A DNA stretch of 47,617 nt from Verrucomicrobiia bacterium (GCA_030427505.1 JAUICH010000036.1:1-47617); one strand, 5' to 3'; positions 1-8,687 are shown, numbered from the stretch's first letter. Translations and numbers: made by a program. Notes: generated from the sequence alone by a model not told the origin.

Positions 1-115
1 GGGGGGATGCGCCGGACCTACGGCCCTCGATATTCATGGGGACCCGTTTTCCTGGGGCTCGCCCCCCAGGCTGGTATGCGCCGGGCCGTTGGCCCTCCGG
101 CCCTGAGACCCCGGT
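1..115. repeat. Extragenic hairpin repeat at the left window edge
   Basis: No gene is supported in 1-208. Two related 22-bp segments lie at 7-28 and 76-97 (both begin ATGCGCCGG and end GGCCCTC). Between them is a hairpin, CCTGGGG (51-57) and CCCCAGG (64-70) with a 6-nt loop. A second hairpin is GGGCC (83-87) with GGCCC (91-95). The layout of short GC stems around GCATACCAGCCTGGGG (reverse strand) resembles extragenic repeats I recall from Planctomycetes and Verrucomicrobia genomes; that likeness is from memory. The element may continue beyond the window. 116-208 shows nothing recognisable. Confidence 0.6.
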
Positions 116-208
116 TTAGCGATTTCATCGGCGATCTGTCAGTGCCAGTCGCCGCCGTCGAAGGGCTCGACTTGACCGGTCGCCGCGCTTAACCGAGTGC
201 CATTCTGC

Positions 209-1573
209 CTAGACCGGATACTCCCACTCTCCCCGGTACTCTCGCTTCAGCAGCGCGTTCGCTTCGTCATCTCCAGGGATGCGTTCTTTCTCTCCATCCC
301 ATGTGATGCTACGGCCCAGCTTCCAGGAAAGCATTCCTAACAAGCTCAGATTTGTAGAGAGGTGACCCACCTCCACGTCCGCCACGGGGCGGCGGCCGGT
401 CTCGATGGCCTCCAGGAAATCCCGCCAGAGGAGTTTCACGTTGTGGCCGTCCTGCTCGTTGTCGAAGTGCGGATCTTCGTGAACCTCCGGTTCGCCTTTC
501 TTGTCCGGGTAGAAAGTCCAACCGTCGCGCCAGCCCATGTGGAAGGTGCCTTTGGTGCCGTAGAAGTAGCAACCTACTTTGCTTTTCTCCGCCTCGTTCC
601 CGCCGAAGCGGCGGTGCTCCCACACGGCGGTGAAGTTTTCGAACTCGTAGGTGGCCACCTGGTGATCCGGCGCGTCGGTGGATTGCGCTTCGTCATTCAA
701 GACCGGTGGTCCCTTGATGGGCCTGCCGCCGGAGCAATGGACGCTCTTCGGATATTTTTCATCCGTCCACCACAGGACCTGGTCCAGCCAGTGCACGCCC
801 CAGTCGCCCAGGGTGCCGTTGGCGAAGTCCAGGAAATTCCGGAAGCCGCCCGGGTGAATTTTACGGTTAAACGGCCGCAGGGGCGCGGGACCACAGTAGA
901 GATCCCAGTCAATCCATTCGGGCACCGGGCTGTTCGGCGTGGGCTGCTCCGGGCCGCCGCCGCCGTGGGCAAACATCCGCACCATGCCAATCTGGCCAGC
1001 GCCACCGTCCTTGAGGAATTTCATTCCGGAGACATGGTGCGGACCGATGCGCCGGTGCAAGCCCACTTGCACCACTCGGTCCGTGGCGCGCGTCGCGTTC
1101 ACCATGGCGCGGCTTTCCAGAATGGTGTGACCGGTCGGTTTTTCCACAAAGACGTGCGCCCCTGCCTGTACGGCGGCAATGGTCTGGAGCGCATGCCAGT
1201 GGTCCGGCGTGGCGATGATGGCGATGTCTACTTTTTCCTTTTCGAGGAGTTCGCGGTAGTCCTTGTATTTCGCCGGTATTTTCCCCGTCATGGCATCCAC
1301 GTCATCCGCCGCGATGTCGAGAGCGTCTTCGTCCACGTCACACAACGCCACGACTTCACAGCCGCCCAAGTCGAGCGCTTCCACCAAAATGTTCTTCCCC
1401 CACCACCCGGAACCGATCAGAGCCACGCGGTAGGTCTTTCCGGCCTTCTCGCTGGCACGCACAAAGGGCGCCCAGCCTGTCTGCCACCCCGCCACGGAAG
1501 CCGCTGCGGCCAGACCGGCGGTGGTGGAGGTTTTCAAAAAATCGCGCCGGTTTGGGGGGAGGTTCTCGCTCAT
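209..1573 (-). CDS. Tat-exported Gfo/Idh/MocA family oxidoreductase
   Basis: Predicted NAD(P)-dependent sugar or polyol oxidoreductase of 454 aa. The N-terminus carries a twin-arginine signal (NRRDFLKTS, residues 8-16) and an Ala-rich stretch, so it is probably exported folded with its nucleotide bound. A Rossmann start (VALIGSGWWGKNI) follows at about residue 50, then ATPDHWHA and the family lysine in VFVEKPTG near residue 145. The C-terminal half has the family's alpha/beta substrate domain with GDWGVHWLDQ. The ATG is preceded by a pyrimidine-rich leader with no Shine-Dalgarno match. It is the first of three family members in the window (others at 9872 and 29379). Substrate unknown. The family is certain; export is inferred from the signal. 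Confidence 0.93.
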   Translation of the reverse strand: MSENLPPNRRDFLKTSTTAGLAAAASVAGWQTGWAPFVRASEKAGKTYRVALIGSGWWGKNILVEALDLGGCEVVALCDVDEDALDIAADDVDAMTGKIPAKYKDYRELLEKEKVDIAIIATPDHWHALQTIAAVQAGAHVFVEKPTGHTILESRAMVNATRATDRVVQVGLHRRIGPHHVSGMKFLKDGGAGQIGMVRMFAHGGGGPEQPTPNSPVPEWIDWDLYCGPAPLRPFNRKIHPGGFRNFLDFANGTLGDWGVHWLDQVLWWTDEKYPKSVHCSGGRPIKGPPVLNDEAQSTDAPDHQVATYEFENFTAVWEHRRFGGNEAEKSKVGCYFYGTKGTFHMGWRDGWTFYPDKKGEPEVHEDPHFDNEQDGHNVKLLWRDFLEAIETGRRPVADVEVGHLSTNLSLLGMLSWKLGRSITWDGEKERIPGDDEANALLKREYRGEWEYPV

Positions 1574-1968
1574 GAGATGGGGAGGGTAGAGGTGAACTCG
1601 TTGGGGGGTAAGGACTCTCCCTCATACACAGACGAAAGAGCCCCTTCAATCAAAACCCATCTCTCATGATCGCCGAACGGACGTGGGAAAACGAACCGGT
1701 TTTTGACCACGGATGACACAGAGAGCACAGATGGACTTGGGGTGAAGCGTTGGCTCTTTGGCTGCTCGAATCACCTCGTTTAAAGCGGATCAAAGCGGCA
1801 CGGAAACCAGATACGCGAACCGATTTTCAACGGCTCTCACAAACCCAAAAAATATCCGTGCCATCTGAGATATCCGTGGTCAAAAATCTCTGTGCCCTCT
1901 GTGTTCTTTGACTTCGTTTCACTCCGTCTCTGTCCGCTTCGCTCCCAGTGTGGTTTTCCATCAACCGT
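1574..1968. repeat. Gene-free spacer with an inverted extragenic repeat
   Basis: No credible gene lies between the two minus-strand genes. The spacer holds a perfect 15-bp inverted repeat, TTTTTGACCACGGAT at 1700-1714 and ATCCGTGGTCAAAAA at 1872-1886. Just inside the left arm is ACACAGAGAGCACAGA, and just beyond the right arm is the near reverse complement TCTGTGCCCTCTGTGT. This CCACGGAT/ACACAGAGGGCACAGA pattern matches a low-complexity extragenic repeat I recall from many environmental bacterial genomes. No transposase is present. It may act as a folded transcript end or a promoter-proximal insertion; no convincing promoter was seen. Confidence 0.6.
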
Positions 1969-3189
1969 TCAGGAACCACTCACATCCAGGCACACCAGGT
2001 CGCCGTCGGCATTGCGGCAGTAGATCTTGCCGTTGGCGAGGACGGGGGCGGTCCAGCATTTGCCGCCGAGGGCCTGCATGCGGAGGGTGGGTTTGAAGCC
2101 TTCGGAGGTGGCCGGGAGCAGGATGAGTTCGCCTTTGGCGCTCAGGACGATGAGGGTGCCGTCCGCGGCGATGACGCCGCCGGTGCCGATGCCGGGTTCT
2201 TCCCACTTGGTGGCGCCGGTTTTCCAGTCCAGGCATTTCAGCGGTACGTTGCGGGCGTTCTGGTCGCCGTCGGTTCCGTAGATGAAGCCATCGATGAGGA
2301 CCGCCGGGTTCATCTGGGTGCGGAGGTCGCGGTTTTGCCAAACCTTCTCGGGCTCGGCGCCGCCCAGTTTGAACAGGCCGCAGCCTTTCCGGTAGCCGGA
2401 GGCGATGAAGAGTTGGCCGTCATGGACGATGGGATCGGAAGCGTTGACGCCGTAGTTCGTTTTCCAGGGCAGGCTCCAAAGCTGGGTGCCGGTGGCTGCG
2501 TCGCGCCCGATGAACTCGCGGCCCGTGCTGAAAATGGCAATGGTCTTGCCGCCTTCCTCATACAGGTAGGGCGTGGAGTAGCCGGCCTCGCCGTTGTCAG
2601 ACTTCCAGACCAGTTCGCCGGTGCTCTTTTTCACCGCCGCGCCGCCGCCGCTGACATTTAGCAGCAAGAGGTCTCCCAAGACCACGGGCGATCCGGAGAA
2701 GCCCCAACTGGGAAGGCTGAAACCGTGCTCGGCCTTCAGGTCGCGGGTCCACACCACGCTGCCGTCAGCGGTTTTCAGACAGTTCAGAATTCCATGACGA
2801 CCCAAGGTGTAAACCACGTCTCCATCCACCGCCGGGGTGGAAGTGGGGCCGCCTTCGAAGAACTTCGGGTCCAGATCGCTGTCGTAGGCGTGTGTCCAGA
2901 GTTCCGCTCCGGAGTTGGCGTCCAGGGCGTAGACGATGTCCTGATTGTCCACGTTCCCCAGGGTAAAAAGCTTTCCGTCCGCCACGGCCATGGAGGAGAA
3001 CCCCGTACTGGTCCGGGCCCGCCAGACGACGGGCGGTTCGCTGTCCGGCCAGTCCCGTTTCCACGCGCTTTCAGTGGAGATACCGTCCTGATGGGGTCCG
3101 CGGAAGCGGGGCCAGTCTTCAGCGAACGAAGCCGCCGCGCTGGAAAGTAGAAGAGAGACCGAAAAGAAGAAGGAAGGGCTGGGTTTCAC
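1969..3189 (-). CDS. Exported PQQ-like beta-propeller repeat protein
   Basis: Secreted propeller of about 406 aa. After a signal peptide (VKPSPSFFFSVSLLLSSA, cut near SFAEDW) come WPRFRGP and repeated blades with the PQQ-enzyme signature: ALDANSGAELW, LKTADGSVVW, VKKSTGELVWKS, RDAATGTQLWSL and LDWKTGATKW. The WPxFRGP opening is typical of propellers in PVC bacteria that are usually not true PQQ dehydrogenases; no separate catalytic or heme domain is present. Start choice: the ORF can open at a TTG at 3207, but GTG at 3189 begins directly with the signal peptide. The ATG visible at 3199 is out of frame. It diverges from the aldose epimerase with about 47 bp between starts. Role unknown, possibly sugar or carbohydrate binding. 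Confidence 0.87.
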   Translation of the reverse strand: MKPSPSFFFSVSLLLSSAAASFAEDWPRFRGPHQDGISTESAWKRDWPDSEPPVVWRARTSTGFSSMAVADGKLFTLGNVDNQDIVYALDANSGAELWTHAYDSDLDPKFFEGGPTSTPAVDGDVVYTLGRHGILNCLKTADGSVVWTRDLKAEHGFSLPSWGFSGSPVVLGDLLLLNVSGGGAAVKKSTGELVWKSDNGEAGYSTPYLYEEGGKTIAIFSTGREFIGRDAATGTQLWSLPWKTNYGVNASDPIVHDGQLFIASGYRKGCGLFKLGGAEPEKVWQNRDLRTQMNPAVLIDGFIYGTDGDQNARNVPLKCLDWKTGATKWEEPGIGTGGVIAADGTLIVLSAKGELILLPATSEGFKPTLRMQALGGKCWTAPVLANGKIYCRNADGDLVCLDVSGS

Positions 3190-3236
3190 GAGGAAACATT
3201 GACCCAAGATTGGGGAATTTCCAAGATGCTTCCACC

Positions 3237-4394
3237 ATGCCCCCCACCCTTACCTCTGGAATTCGCCCGTTTTTTGTGTTTCTCAGCCTCGCTCTTGCCG
3301 CGATTCCCTTCGCTGCGCTGGCACAGAATGTGGAGAGCGAAGTCTTCGGTCGCCTGCCAGAAGCCGAGGGTGGAGCAGAAGTGCACCTCTACACCCTGAC
3401 CAATGCCCACGGCCTGCGGGCCCGCGTCATGGACTGGGGAGCCACGCTGGTGTCCGTGGAGACCCCTGACCGGGAAGGTAAGCTGGACACGATAACCCCG
3501 CGGCTGGAAACCTTCGACGACTACCTGGCCGGTCATCCGCTCTTTGGTTCCGTGGTGGGCCGCTACGCGAACCGGATCGACGGGGGTGGGTTCACAATCG
3601 GAGAGAAACGCTACGATCTGAAAACCGTGAACGCGAAGACCGGCGTTCACATTCACGGTGGCAAGACAGGCCTGCAGCGGCAGCATTGGAAAGGCAAAGC
3701 AGAAACGGGAGAAGGCTTTGTCGCCGTGCGACTGATTCACGAAAGCCCTGATGGTCACGAAGGATTTCCCGGTAATCTAAAAATAAGTGTCACCTACCGG
3801 CTGACCGAGGACAATGCCCTGTGGCTCGAGTACCGGGCGAGATCGGATCGGGCCACGCATGTCAACCTGACGAATCACGCCTATTGGAACCTGGCGGGAC
3901 TCTCCAGCGGCCGGGATGTGCTGGACCACCAGCTGACTCTAAACGCTCACCAAGTCCTGGACGCGGACGAACGGAAAATCCCCACTGGAAAACTCCTTCC
4001 GGTGAAAGGGACGCCTTTCGACTTTCTGAAACCTCACCCGATCGGTTCGCGGCTGGCGGAGGTGGAAGGAGGCTACGACCACTGCTACGTGGTGGACCAC
4101 GGCGAAGGTGCCCTGGAAATGGCCGCCCGGGTGGAGGATCCCCAGAGCGGCCGGTTCATGGAAGTCTGGACCACCGAGCCGGGGGTGCAGCTTTACACGG
4201 CCAACGGCCTGAACGGGAAGCTTCAGTTTCAGGGGCGCGCCTTTGGGCCTCAATCCGCGCTCTGCCTGGAATGCCAGCACTTTCCGAACAGCCCGAACGT
4301 GCCTTCTTTTCCAAGCACCTTGCTCCGTCCAGGGGAAACCTACCGGCAGACCACGGTCCACAAGTTTGGGGTGATGGCGCCGGCCTCCGAATAG
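3237..4394 (+). CDS. galM: Exported aldose 1-epimerase (galactose mutarotase)
   Basis: 385-aa mutarotase that interconverts alpha and beta anomers of aldoses. Residues 1-29 form a signal peptide ending AALAQ, so it acts outside the cytoplasm. Family hallmarks are present: GRYANRIDGG (Arg113), VHIHGG (His138/His140), the catalytic acid His214 in NLTNHAYWNL, and the catalytic base Glu345 in LCLECQHFPN. Length fits the family's usual 340-380 aa. Start: a TTG at 3210 is in frame, but ATG at 3237 places the charge-poor N-terminus directly before the hydrophobic segment. It is divergent from the PQQ-like propeller and probably supports extracytoplasmic sugar handling together with the neighbouring oxidoreductase. 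Confidence 0.93.
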   Translation: MPPTLTSGIRPFFVFLSLALAAIPFAALAQNVESEVFGRLPEAEGGAEVHLYTLTNAHGLRARVMDWGATLVSVETPDREGKLDTITPRLETFDDYLAGHPLFGSVVGRYANRIDGGGFTIGEKRYDLKTVNAKTGVHIHGGKTGLQRQHWKGKAETGEGFVAVRLIHESPDGHEGFPGNLKISVTYRLTEDNALWLEYRARSDRATHVNLTNHAYWNLAGLSSGRDVLDHQLTLNAHQVLDADERKIPTGKLLPVKGTPFDFLKPHPIGSRLAEVEGGYDHCYVVDHGEGALEMAARVEDPQSGRFMEVWTTEPGVQLYTANGLNGKLQFQGRAFGPQSALCLECQHFPNSPNVPSFPSTLLRPGETYRQTTVHKFGVMAPASE

Positions 4395-4523
4395 GTAGAC
4401 ACGGTGGCGCAAATAGCTCCAGCAACCGGATGAAAGAGCGCCCATTCCAGGACTTGCGCTCTGTCTGAGCGATGCCAGCTTCAAGGACCCCGTCTCGCCC
4501 CTGACCCCATCGCCTCAAACCAG

Positions 4524-5177
4524 ATGTCCGACGCCAGAGCAGTCCCCCCTTCTCCAGATTCCCCTCCGGCGGGACCGGCGTCGTCTGGGGATTCGAAATG
4601 GTCGCGGTTTATGGTGTGGACCCGTCCGCTGCGGCGGCACTTTATCTTTCCCGTCCTGCTCTTTATCGTTCTGTCTCTGGTGATTGGAGAGTTTTATCCG
4701 TTTTCTCCGTTCTCCATGTATTCCAATCCCAGCCCGGAACCGCTGCGCTATTGTTACCTGGCGGACGGCGAAGGACAGCCGCTTCCGGTCTTCTTTCACA
4801 CCGGCTACCGGCCCGCCCGGATCACGAAGCAGTACAAGAGTTTCCGAACGGAGATCGCCGAGAAAGAGGAGCGCCGGCAAACCGCCAGTCCGGACTACCA
4901 GCCGCGCTATGTGCTGCCGGATGGGGAAGACAAGCTGGCGGACACCATGGCCGTGCGGGAGGCCAGCGGACTGAAGGTCCTGAAGTTTCTGCGGGAGCGC
5001 TCCTACCAGAAAGCGGACTACCGGCACCTGACCGGAGGACTGCAACTGGTGGAGGTAGCCATCAGCGCGCAAGACAATCGTCTCGTGGAAGGGGCCCGCG
5101 TGGTGGCGACTCTGCCCGCCGTGGAAGGCGCGCCGCCACAACCGCCCTACGAATTTTCCGAAACGGACGAAGAATGA
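4524..5177 (+). CDS. Single-pass membrane protein, partner of the HTTM-like gene
   Basis: 217-aa protein of unrecognised family. A Pro-rich cytoplasmic N-terminus (1-30) is followed by RPLRRH and one transmembrane helix (about 39-58). A PFSPFSMYSNP motif lies just after the membrane exit, and a charged soluble domain of about 150 aa follows. Its TGA stop overlaps the next gene's ATG (ATGA at 5174-5177), so the two are almost surely translationally coupled. Small single-pass proteins with an aromatic, Pro-rich segment just outside the membrane often precede HTTM/DoxX-like genes (recalled pattern), which suggests a two-subunit membrane unit. No catalytic motif was seen. Confidence 0.85.
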   Translation: MSDARAVPPSPDSPPAGPASSGDSKWSRFMVWTRPLRRHFIFPVLLFIVLSLVIGEFYPFSPFSMYSNPSPEPLRYCYLADGEGQPLPVFFHTGYRPARITKQYKSFRTEIAEKEERRQTASPDYQPRYVLPDGEDKLADTMAVREASGLKVLKFLRERSYQKADYRHLTGGLQLVEVAISAQDNRLVEGARVVATLPAVEGAPPQPPYEFSETDEE

Positions 5178-6157
5178 GCCAAGCCCCCGGATGGAAAGCG
5201 CGGGCCGCGCAGTGGTTCCGCGAAGGATTCGTTCCTGTCCCTGCCTACCGCTGGGAGTGGTTCTTCATGCGGCTGTTTTTCGCCGTGGTGGTGGTGCGGG
5301 AGTTCTTGAAAGATCACCCCTATCAGGACACCGACCAGAAAGGCCCGAACGGCATTGCGCAATTCTTTGACCTGACCTGGCTGCACGCCGGCTGGGACTT
5401 TGAGACCCGGTTGGGGAATGGCTGGTTTTTCCACGCCTTTCTGGCCATCGCGGTTGTCTGCATGCTCTGCTACGTGGCGGGTAAAGGGCTGCCGGTGGTG
5501 CTGCCCATCGTGGCTCTGCTGCACACGCTGATCCGCACCTACGCCAACAGCCAGGGCGGCATCGGGCATTCCCACCAGATTGTGACTCTGGGCCTGCTGG
5601 CGCAGGTAGGCGTAGCGTGGTGGGTCTGGGGCTGGCAGCGCTGGCACAAAAAGCCCTACCCTTTCCGGCCCGGGATCGACATCCGTGGATACTACATCTA
5701 CTACACCCAGGCCGTCGTCGCGGCCACCTATGTGGTGGCGGGGCTGAGCAAGCTCTTCAACTCAATGGGGCTGTGGGTGTGGAACGCGCCCTACCTGTCC
5801 TATGACCTGGTAAAGTCCCAGCGCCAGGAATACTACGAACTGCTGAACCCCGCCTACGCGGGCAATCCCTTTTACGCCTTCTGGGTGGTGGAACATCCCA
5901 TGCTGAGCCGGATGATGGCGGGCGGAGCGTTTTTCCTGGAACTGTTCGCCCTGCTGGCCCTGAAGAACCGCCCTTGGGCCCTGGCGATCGGTCTCGGCAT
6001 GATTGTCCTGCACCGTAGCATCTACGCGGTGATGCACCTGGAGTTCGCTAACAACGAGGCGCTGCTGGCCATCTTCCTGGTGAACGTGCCGTATTGGCTG
6101 TGGTGGACCTGGCAAAAGGTGGTGGCGCGGAGGAAGGAGCTGCCGCTACCGAACTGA
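5174..6157 (+). CDS. HTTM/gamma-carboxylase-like polytopic membrane protein
   Basis: 327-aa integral membrane protein with about six to eight hydrophobic helices. The central motif YVVAGLSKLFNSMGLWVWNAP has the AGLxKL...GxxW signature of the HTTM (vitamin K-dependent gamma-carboxylase-like) and DoxX-like membrane group. FFLELFALLAL and MHLEFANNEALLAIF fit its later helices. The open frame extends upstream to 4598, but that part only shadows the previous gene; ATG at 5174 overlaps the upstream stop and gives a normal N-terminus (MSQAPGWKARAAQW). HTTM proteins in bacteria are mostly uncharacterised. Whether this one carboxylates anything cannot be told from sequence. Confidence 0.82.
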   Translation: MSQAPGWKARAAQWFREGFVPVPAYRWEWFFMRLFFAVVVVREFLKDHPYQDTDQKGPNGIAQFFDLTWLHAGWDFETRLGNGWFFHAFLAIAVVCMLCYVAGKGLPVVLPIVALLHTLIRTYANSQGGIGHSHQIVTLGLLAQVGVAWWVWGWQRWHKKPYPFRPGIDIRGYYIYYTQAVVAATYVVAGLSKLFNSMGLWVWNAPYLSYDLVKSQRQEYYELLNPAYAGNPFYAFWVVEHPMLSRMMAGGAFFLELFALLALKNRPWALAIGLGMIVLHRSIYAVMHLEFANNEALLAIFLVNVPYWLWWTWQKVVARRKELPLPN

Positions 6158-6186
6158 GCTTCCCTCTTCACGCCTTTTCTCCCCTC

Positions 6187-6984
6187 ATGCTGGACGGATA
6201 CGAAATCATCGATCTGAGCGTACCGCTTCAGCACGGCGCGGTATCTGAGCCCATGCCGCCAAAGATCCGCTACACGGATCACAAGAAGGGGTTCTGGCAC
6301 TTGAAGTTCCTCTTCGGAGCGAAACGCAAGGACCTGAAAGAATCCGGGGGACTGGGCTGGGCATTGGAGACCGTCAAGGCCATCACTCACACCGGCACGC
6401 ATGTGGACGCCCCCTATCACTACGGCCCGGAGTCGGGAGGAAAACCGGCGAGGCGGATCGATGAAGTGCCGCTGGAATGGTGTTTCGGCCCCGGCGTGCG
6501 GCTGGATTTCCGGCACAAGGCGGATGGCGAGGAAATCACGGTCGAGGATCTGAAGCAGGCCCTGGCAGTGATCGACTATTCGTTGAAACCGGGGGACATC
6601 GTGCTCCTGCAGACGGGTGCGGACGCGCGCCTGGAGTCCAAGGCGTACTTTCAACAGCCAGGCCTGGGACGGGACGGCACGCTTTGGCTGGTGGAACAGG
6701 GCGTGAAGGTGATTGGCATCGACGCCTACACCCTGGACCGGCCCTTTGCCCACATGAAGGCGGACTACCGAAAGACCGGCGACGGCCGTCACCTCTGGCC
6801 GGCGCACTTCGCGGGTCTCACGGCGGAGTATTGCCAGATTGAAAAGCTCTGTCACCTGGACCGCATTCCGATGGCCCATGGGTTTCTGGTGTCCTGCCTG
6901 CCGGTGAAAATCGAAGGCGCCAGCGCGGGCTGGTGCCGCGCGGTGGCGCTGGTTCCGAAGAAGCGTGAAAGGCCTGAGGGATAG
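6187..6984 (+). CDS. Cyclase-family metal hydrolase (kynurenine formamidase-like)
   Basis: 265-aa cytoplasmic protein. It begins YEIIDLSVPL and carries the family's metal motif HTGTHVDAPYHY (HxGTHxDxPxH, about residues 71-82), followed by GIDAYTLDRPF and DRIPMAHGFLVSCLPVKIEGA near the C-terminus, where cyclase-family proteins have a conserved Glu/Gly region. The family hydrolyses cyclic amides, lactones or N-formyl groups using Zn or Mn. The ATG at 6187 is chosen because it sits just before the first family strand; the longer frame from 6094 lies inside the HTTM-like gene. The 29-bp gap to that gene suggests co-transcription. Substrate unknown; nothing here indicates tryptophan metabolism. 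Confidence 0.88.
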   Translation: MLDGYEIIDLSVPLQHGAVSEPMPPKIRYTDHKKGFWHLKFLFGAKRKDLKESGGLGWALETVKAITHTGTHVDAPYHYGPESGGKPARRIDEVPLEWCFGPGVRLDFRHKADGEEITVEDLKQALAVIDYSLKPGDIVLLQTGADARLESKAYFQQPGLGRDGTLWLVEQGVKVIGIDAYTLDRPFAHMKADYRKTGDGRHLWPAHFAGLTAEYCQIEKLCHLDRIPMAHGFLVSCLPVKIEGASAGWCRAVALVPKKRERPEG

Positions 6985-7020
6985 AGGGAAAGTTTGGGGA
7001 GCGGACGTCTTCTTGCTCCC

Positions 7021-7064
7021 AGACAAGGAGACAAGGAGACAAGGAGATGGGGAGATGGGGAGAC
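7021..7064. repeat. 8-bp tandem repeat (5 units)
   Basis: Three copies of AGACAAGG followed by two copies of the variant AGATGGGG (7021-7060) and a partial unit AGAC. It lies between convergent genes (cyclase and MFS) and just after a hairpin GGGAGC (6997-7002) / GCTCCC (7015-7020). Arrays this regular usually expand by slippage. No coding or regulatory role is apparent. Confidence 0.8.
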
Positions 7065-7138
7065 TTTCTGAAGAAGCAGGTATTCCTGGCTGGCGGCGTT
7101 GATTTCATCGCATCAGGGCCATCTGCGTCATCAGTGGT

Positions 7139-8599
7139 TTATTCGGGAGCTTGCAGTGTCCGCTGTGGATTGTCGGCCCAAAGGCTGAGAACTGCCAAGA
7201 CAGCGGGAACGGACACTGAGACGAGCAGGATAAAGTGATAAGAACCTGTCACCTGGGCAGCCGCGCCGAACATGATGGGGCCGAGGCCGCTGGCGATGAC
7301 CATGCTGGACATCCCTACCCCGGCAATGGCGCCCAGCCAGCGGCGGCCGAAGAAGCGGGGCCAGACAATGCTGGTGAGGCAGGAGAAAGCGCCGCCGCAG
7401 ATTCCGTTGCCAGCGACGTAAGCCGGCACGCCAATGGGACTGTTCAAATAGAGCAACCCGATGGCGCCCACCACGGCGCCGAGGTTCATGAGGAAGAGCA
7501 GAAACTTCAGCCGGGTGCGGGCATTGATGGCACCGAAGACGAGGTTTGTTCCCACGCTGACCGTCGCCATGGGCACAAAGAGGGTGATGATGAAGTCTTT
7601 AGAGAAACCAAACTCTTTCCCCAGCGACACAATGTGAAAGGTGAAGGCCGTGGAGTAGAGGGCAAAGAAGGAGAAGGACAGGTTGAACACCCAGAAGGAA
7701 TAGGTGCGCAGGGCATCGCGGCGGGGGTATTCGCGGACGATGCGCATGTCCGGATTTTCCTTCTTCGGTATTGGCGGGTTGGGGCCATCCATCTGAAGGC
7801 CTGCTTCTTCGGGATTGTCCCGCAAGATCAGCCAGCCAAAGGGCGCCATGACGGCGATGCTCAGAATCCCCAGGAGAAGCCAGGCGCCATCGTATTCGAA
7901 GCGCTTGATGAGTTCGTCCAGAAGCTTTGGTGCGACGGAGAATCCGAAGGAAATCGCCAGCCCGCTGATGGAAACGGCTAAGCCACGCCGAACGTCGAAC
8001 CACTTCCCCATGGCGTTCCGGCAAGTCATCGTCAGCACTCCCTGCGCGGAAGCGCGGATGAGGTAGAAGCCCAGGCAGATGGCCGCAAAGGCCACCCCCA
8101 TTCGCCAGGCGTCCGGCAACACCGAGGCGACTCCGGCCGTGATCCTCGCCACTTGGCTCAGATAAAACAGGACCGCGCCGGTGACTAGCGCGGAGGCCAC
8201 CACCATGCGCCGGGCGCCCCAGTGGTCCAGCAGGCGGCCCAGCGCGGGCAGCGTCAGCCCGCTGGCCACGGTGCCCACGCAGTAGGCGGTGCTGAGCGCC
8301 ACCCGGGAGAGGCCCAGTTTTTCCATGAGCACCTCCGTGAACACGCTGAAGCCCATGGTCTGGCCCGGAATGCTGAAAAGCGCTCCAATAGTGGCGCCAA
8401 AGACGATGACCCACCCGTAAAAAAATGGGAACGAAGCGGGCGAAAAGGGAAAGTCCGCCCGCCACCAGCGAGACGGCGCTGGACGATCCGGCACCGGAGA
8501 GGATTCCGGCGGGAGAGGTTCAGCGGCAGGCAGTTGGGAAGAAGCAGGAGGCTGAGATGGTTTTTCCAAATCCGAGGGGCGCACGTAGAGCGCCACCAT
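7139..8599 (-). CDS. MFS transporter, OFA/monocarboxylate-like
   Basis: 486-aa secondary transporter. About 12 hydrophobic segments follow a Pro- and Ser-rich cytoplasmic N-terminus (about residues 1-55). FYGWVIVFGATIGALFSIPGQTMGFSVF at helix 1 and GRLLDHWGARRM at the helix 2-3 loop resemble the OFA/monocarboxylate group of the major facilitator superfamily. An RR/DNPEE-rich central loop separates the two six-helix halves. Start: the frame runs back to 8800, but that segment overlaps the 68-aa gene and is low-complexity Arg/Pro sequence; ATG at 8599 is preferred. It lies 88 bp downstream of the 68-aa gene on the same strand. Substrate unknown; an organic acid is a guess from the subfamily. 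Confidence 0.86.
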   Translation of the reverse strand: MVALYVRPSDLEKPSQPPASSQLPAAEPLPPESSPVPDRPAPSRWWRADFPFSPASFPFFYGWVIVFGATIGALFSIPGQTMGFSVFTEVLMEKLGLSRVALSTAYCVGTVASGLTLPALGRLLDHWGARRMVVASALVTGAVLFYLSQVARITAGVASVLPDAWRMGVAFAAICLGFYLIRASAQGVLTMTCRNAMGKWFDVRRGLAVSISGLAISFGFSVAPKLLDELIKRFEYDGAWLLLGILSIAVMAPFGWLILRDNPEEAGLQMDGPNPPIPKKENPDMRIVREYPRRDALRTYSFWVFNLSFSFFALYSTAFTFHIVSLGKEFGFSKDFIITLFVPMATVSVGTNLVFGAINARTRLKFLLFLMNLGAVVGAIGLLYLNSPIGVPAYVAGNGICGGAFSCLTSIVWPRFFGRRWLGAIAGVGMSSMVIASGLGPIMFGAAAQVTGSYHFILLVSVSVPAVLAVLSLWADNPQRTLQAPE

Positions 8600-8687
8600 C
8601 GATGGGTTCCGGCGAATGGCAAGCTGGAGAGCGGTGGCGACTGAGCCGCGCCGGGTTCTCCACGAAACATGATTCGAATGCGGACCC

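Noticed and set aside
362-1669. Long antisense frame (435 aa) over the first Gfo/Idh/MocA gene
   Set aside because: High GC gives long open frames on the opposite strand; its composition lacks any domain and the sense gene is certain. The same reasoning applies to 24687-26045, 27888-29453, 30221-31945 and 45354-47054 on the minus strand.
7021-7064. CRISPR-like array
   Set aside because: Units of 8 bp with no spacers; a simple tandem repeat.
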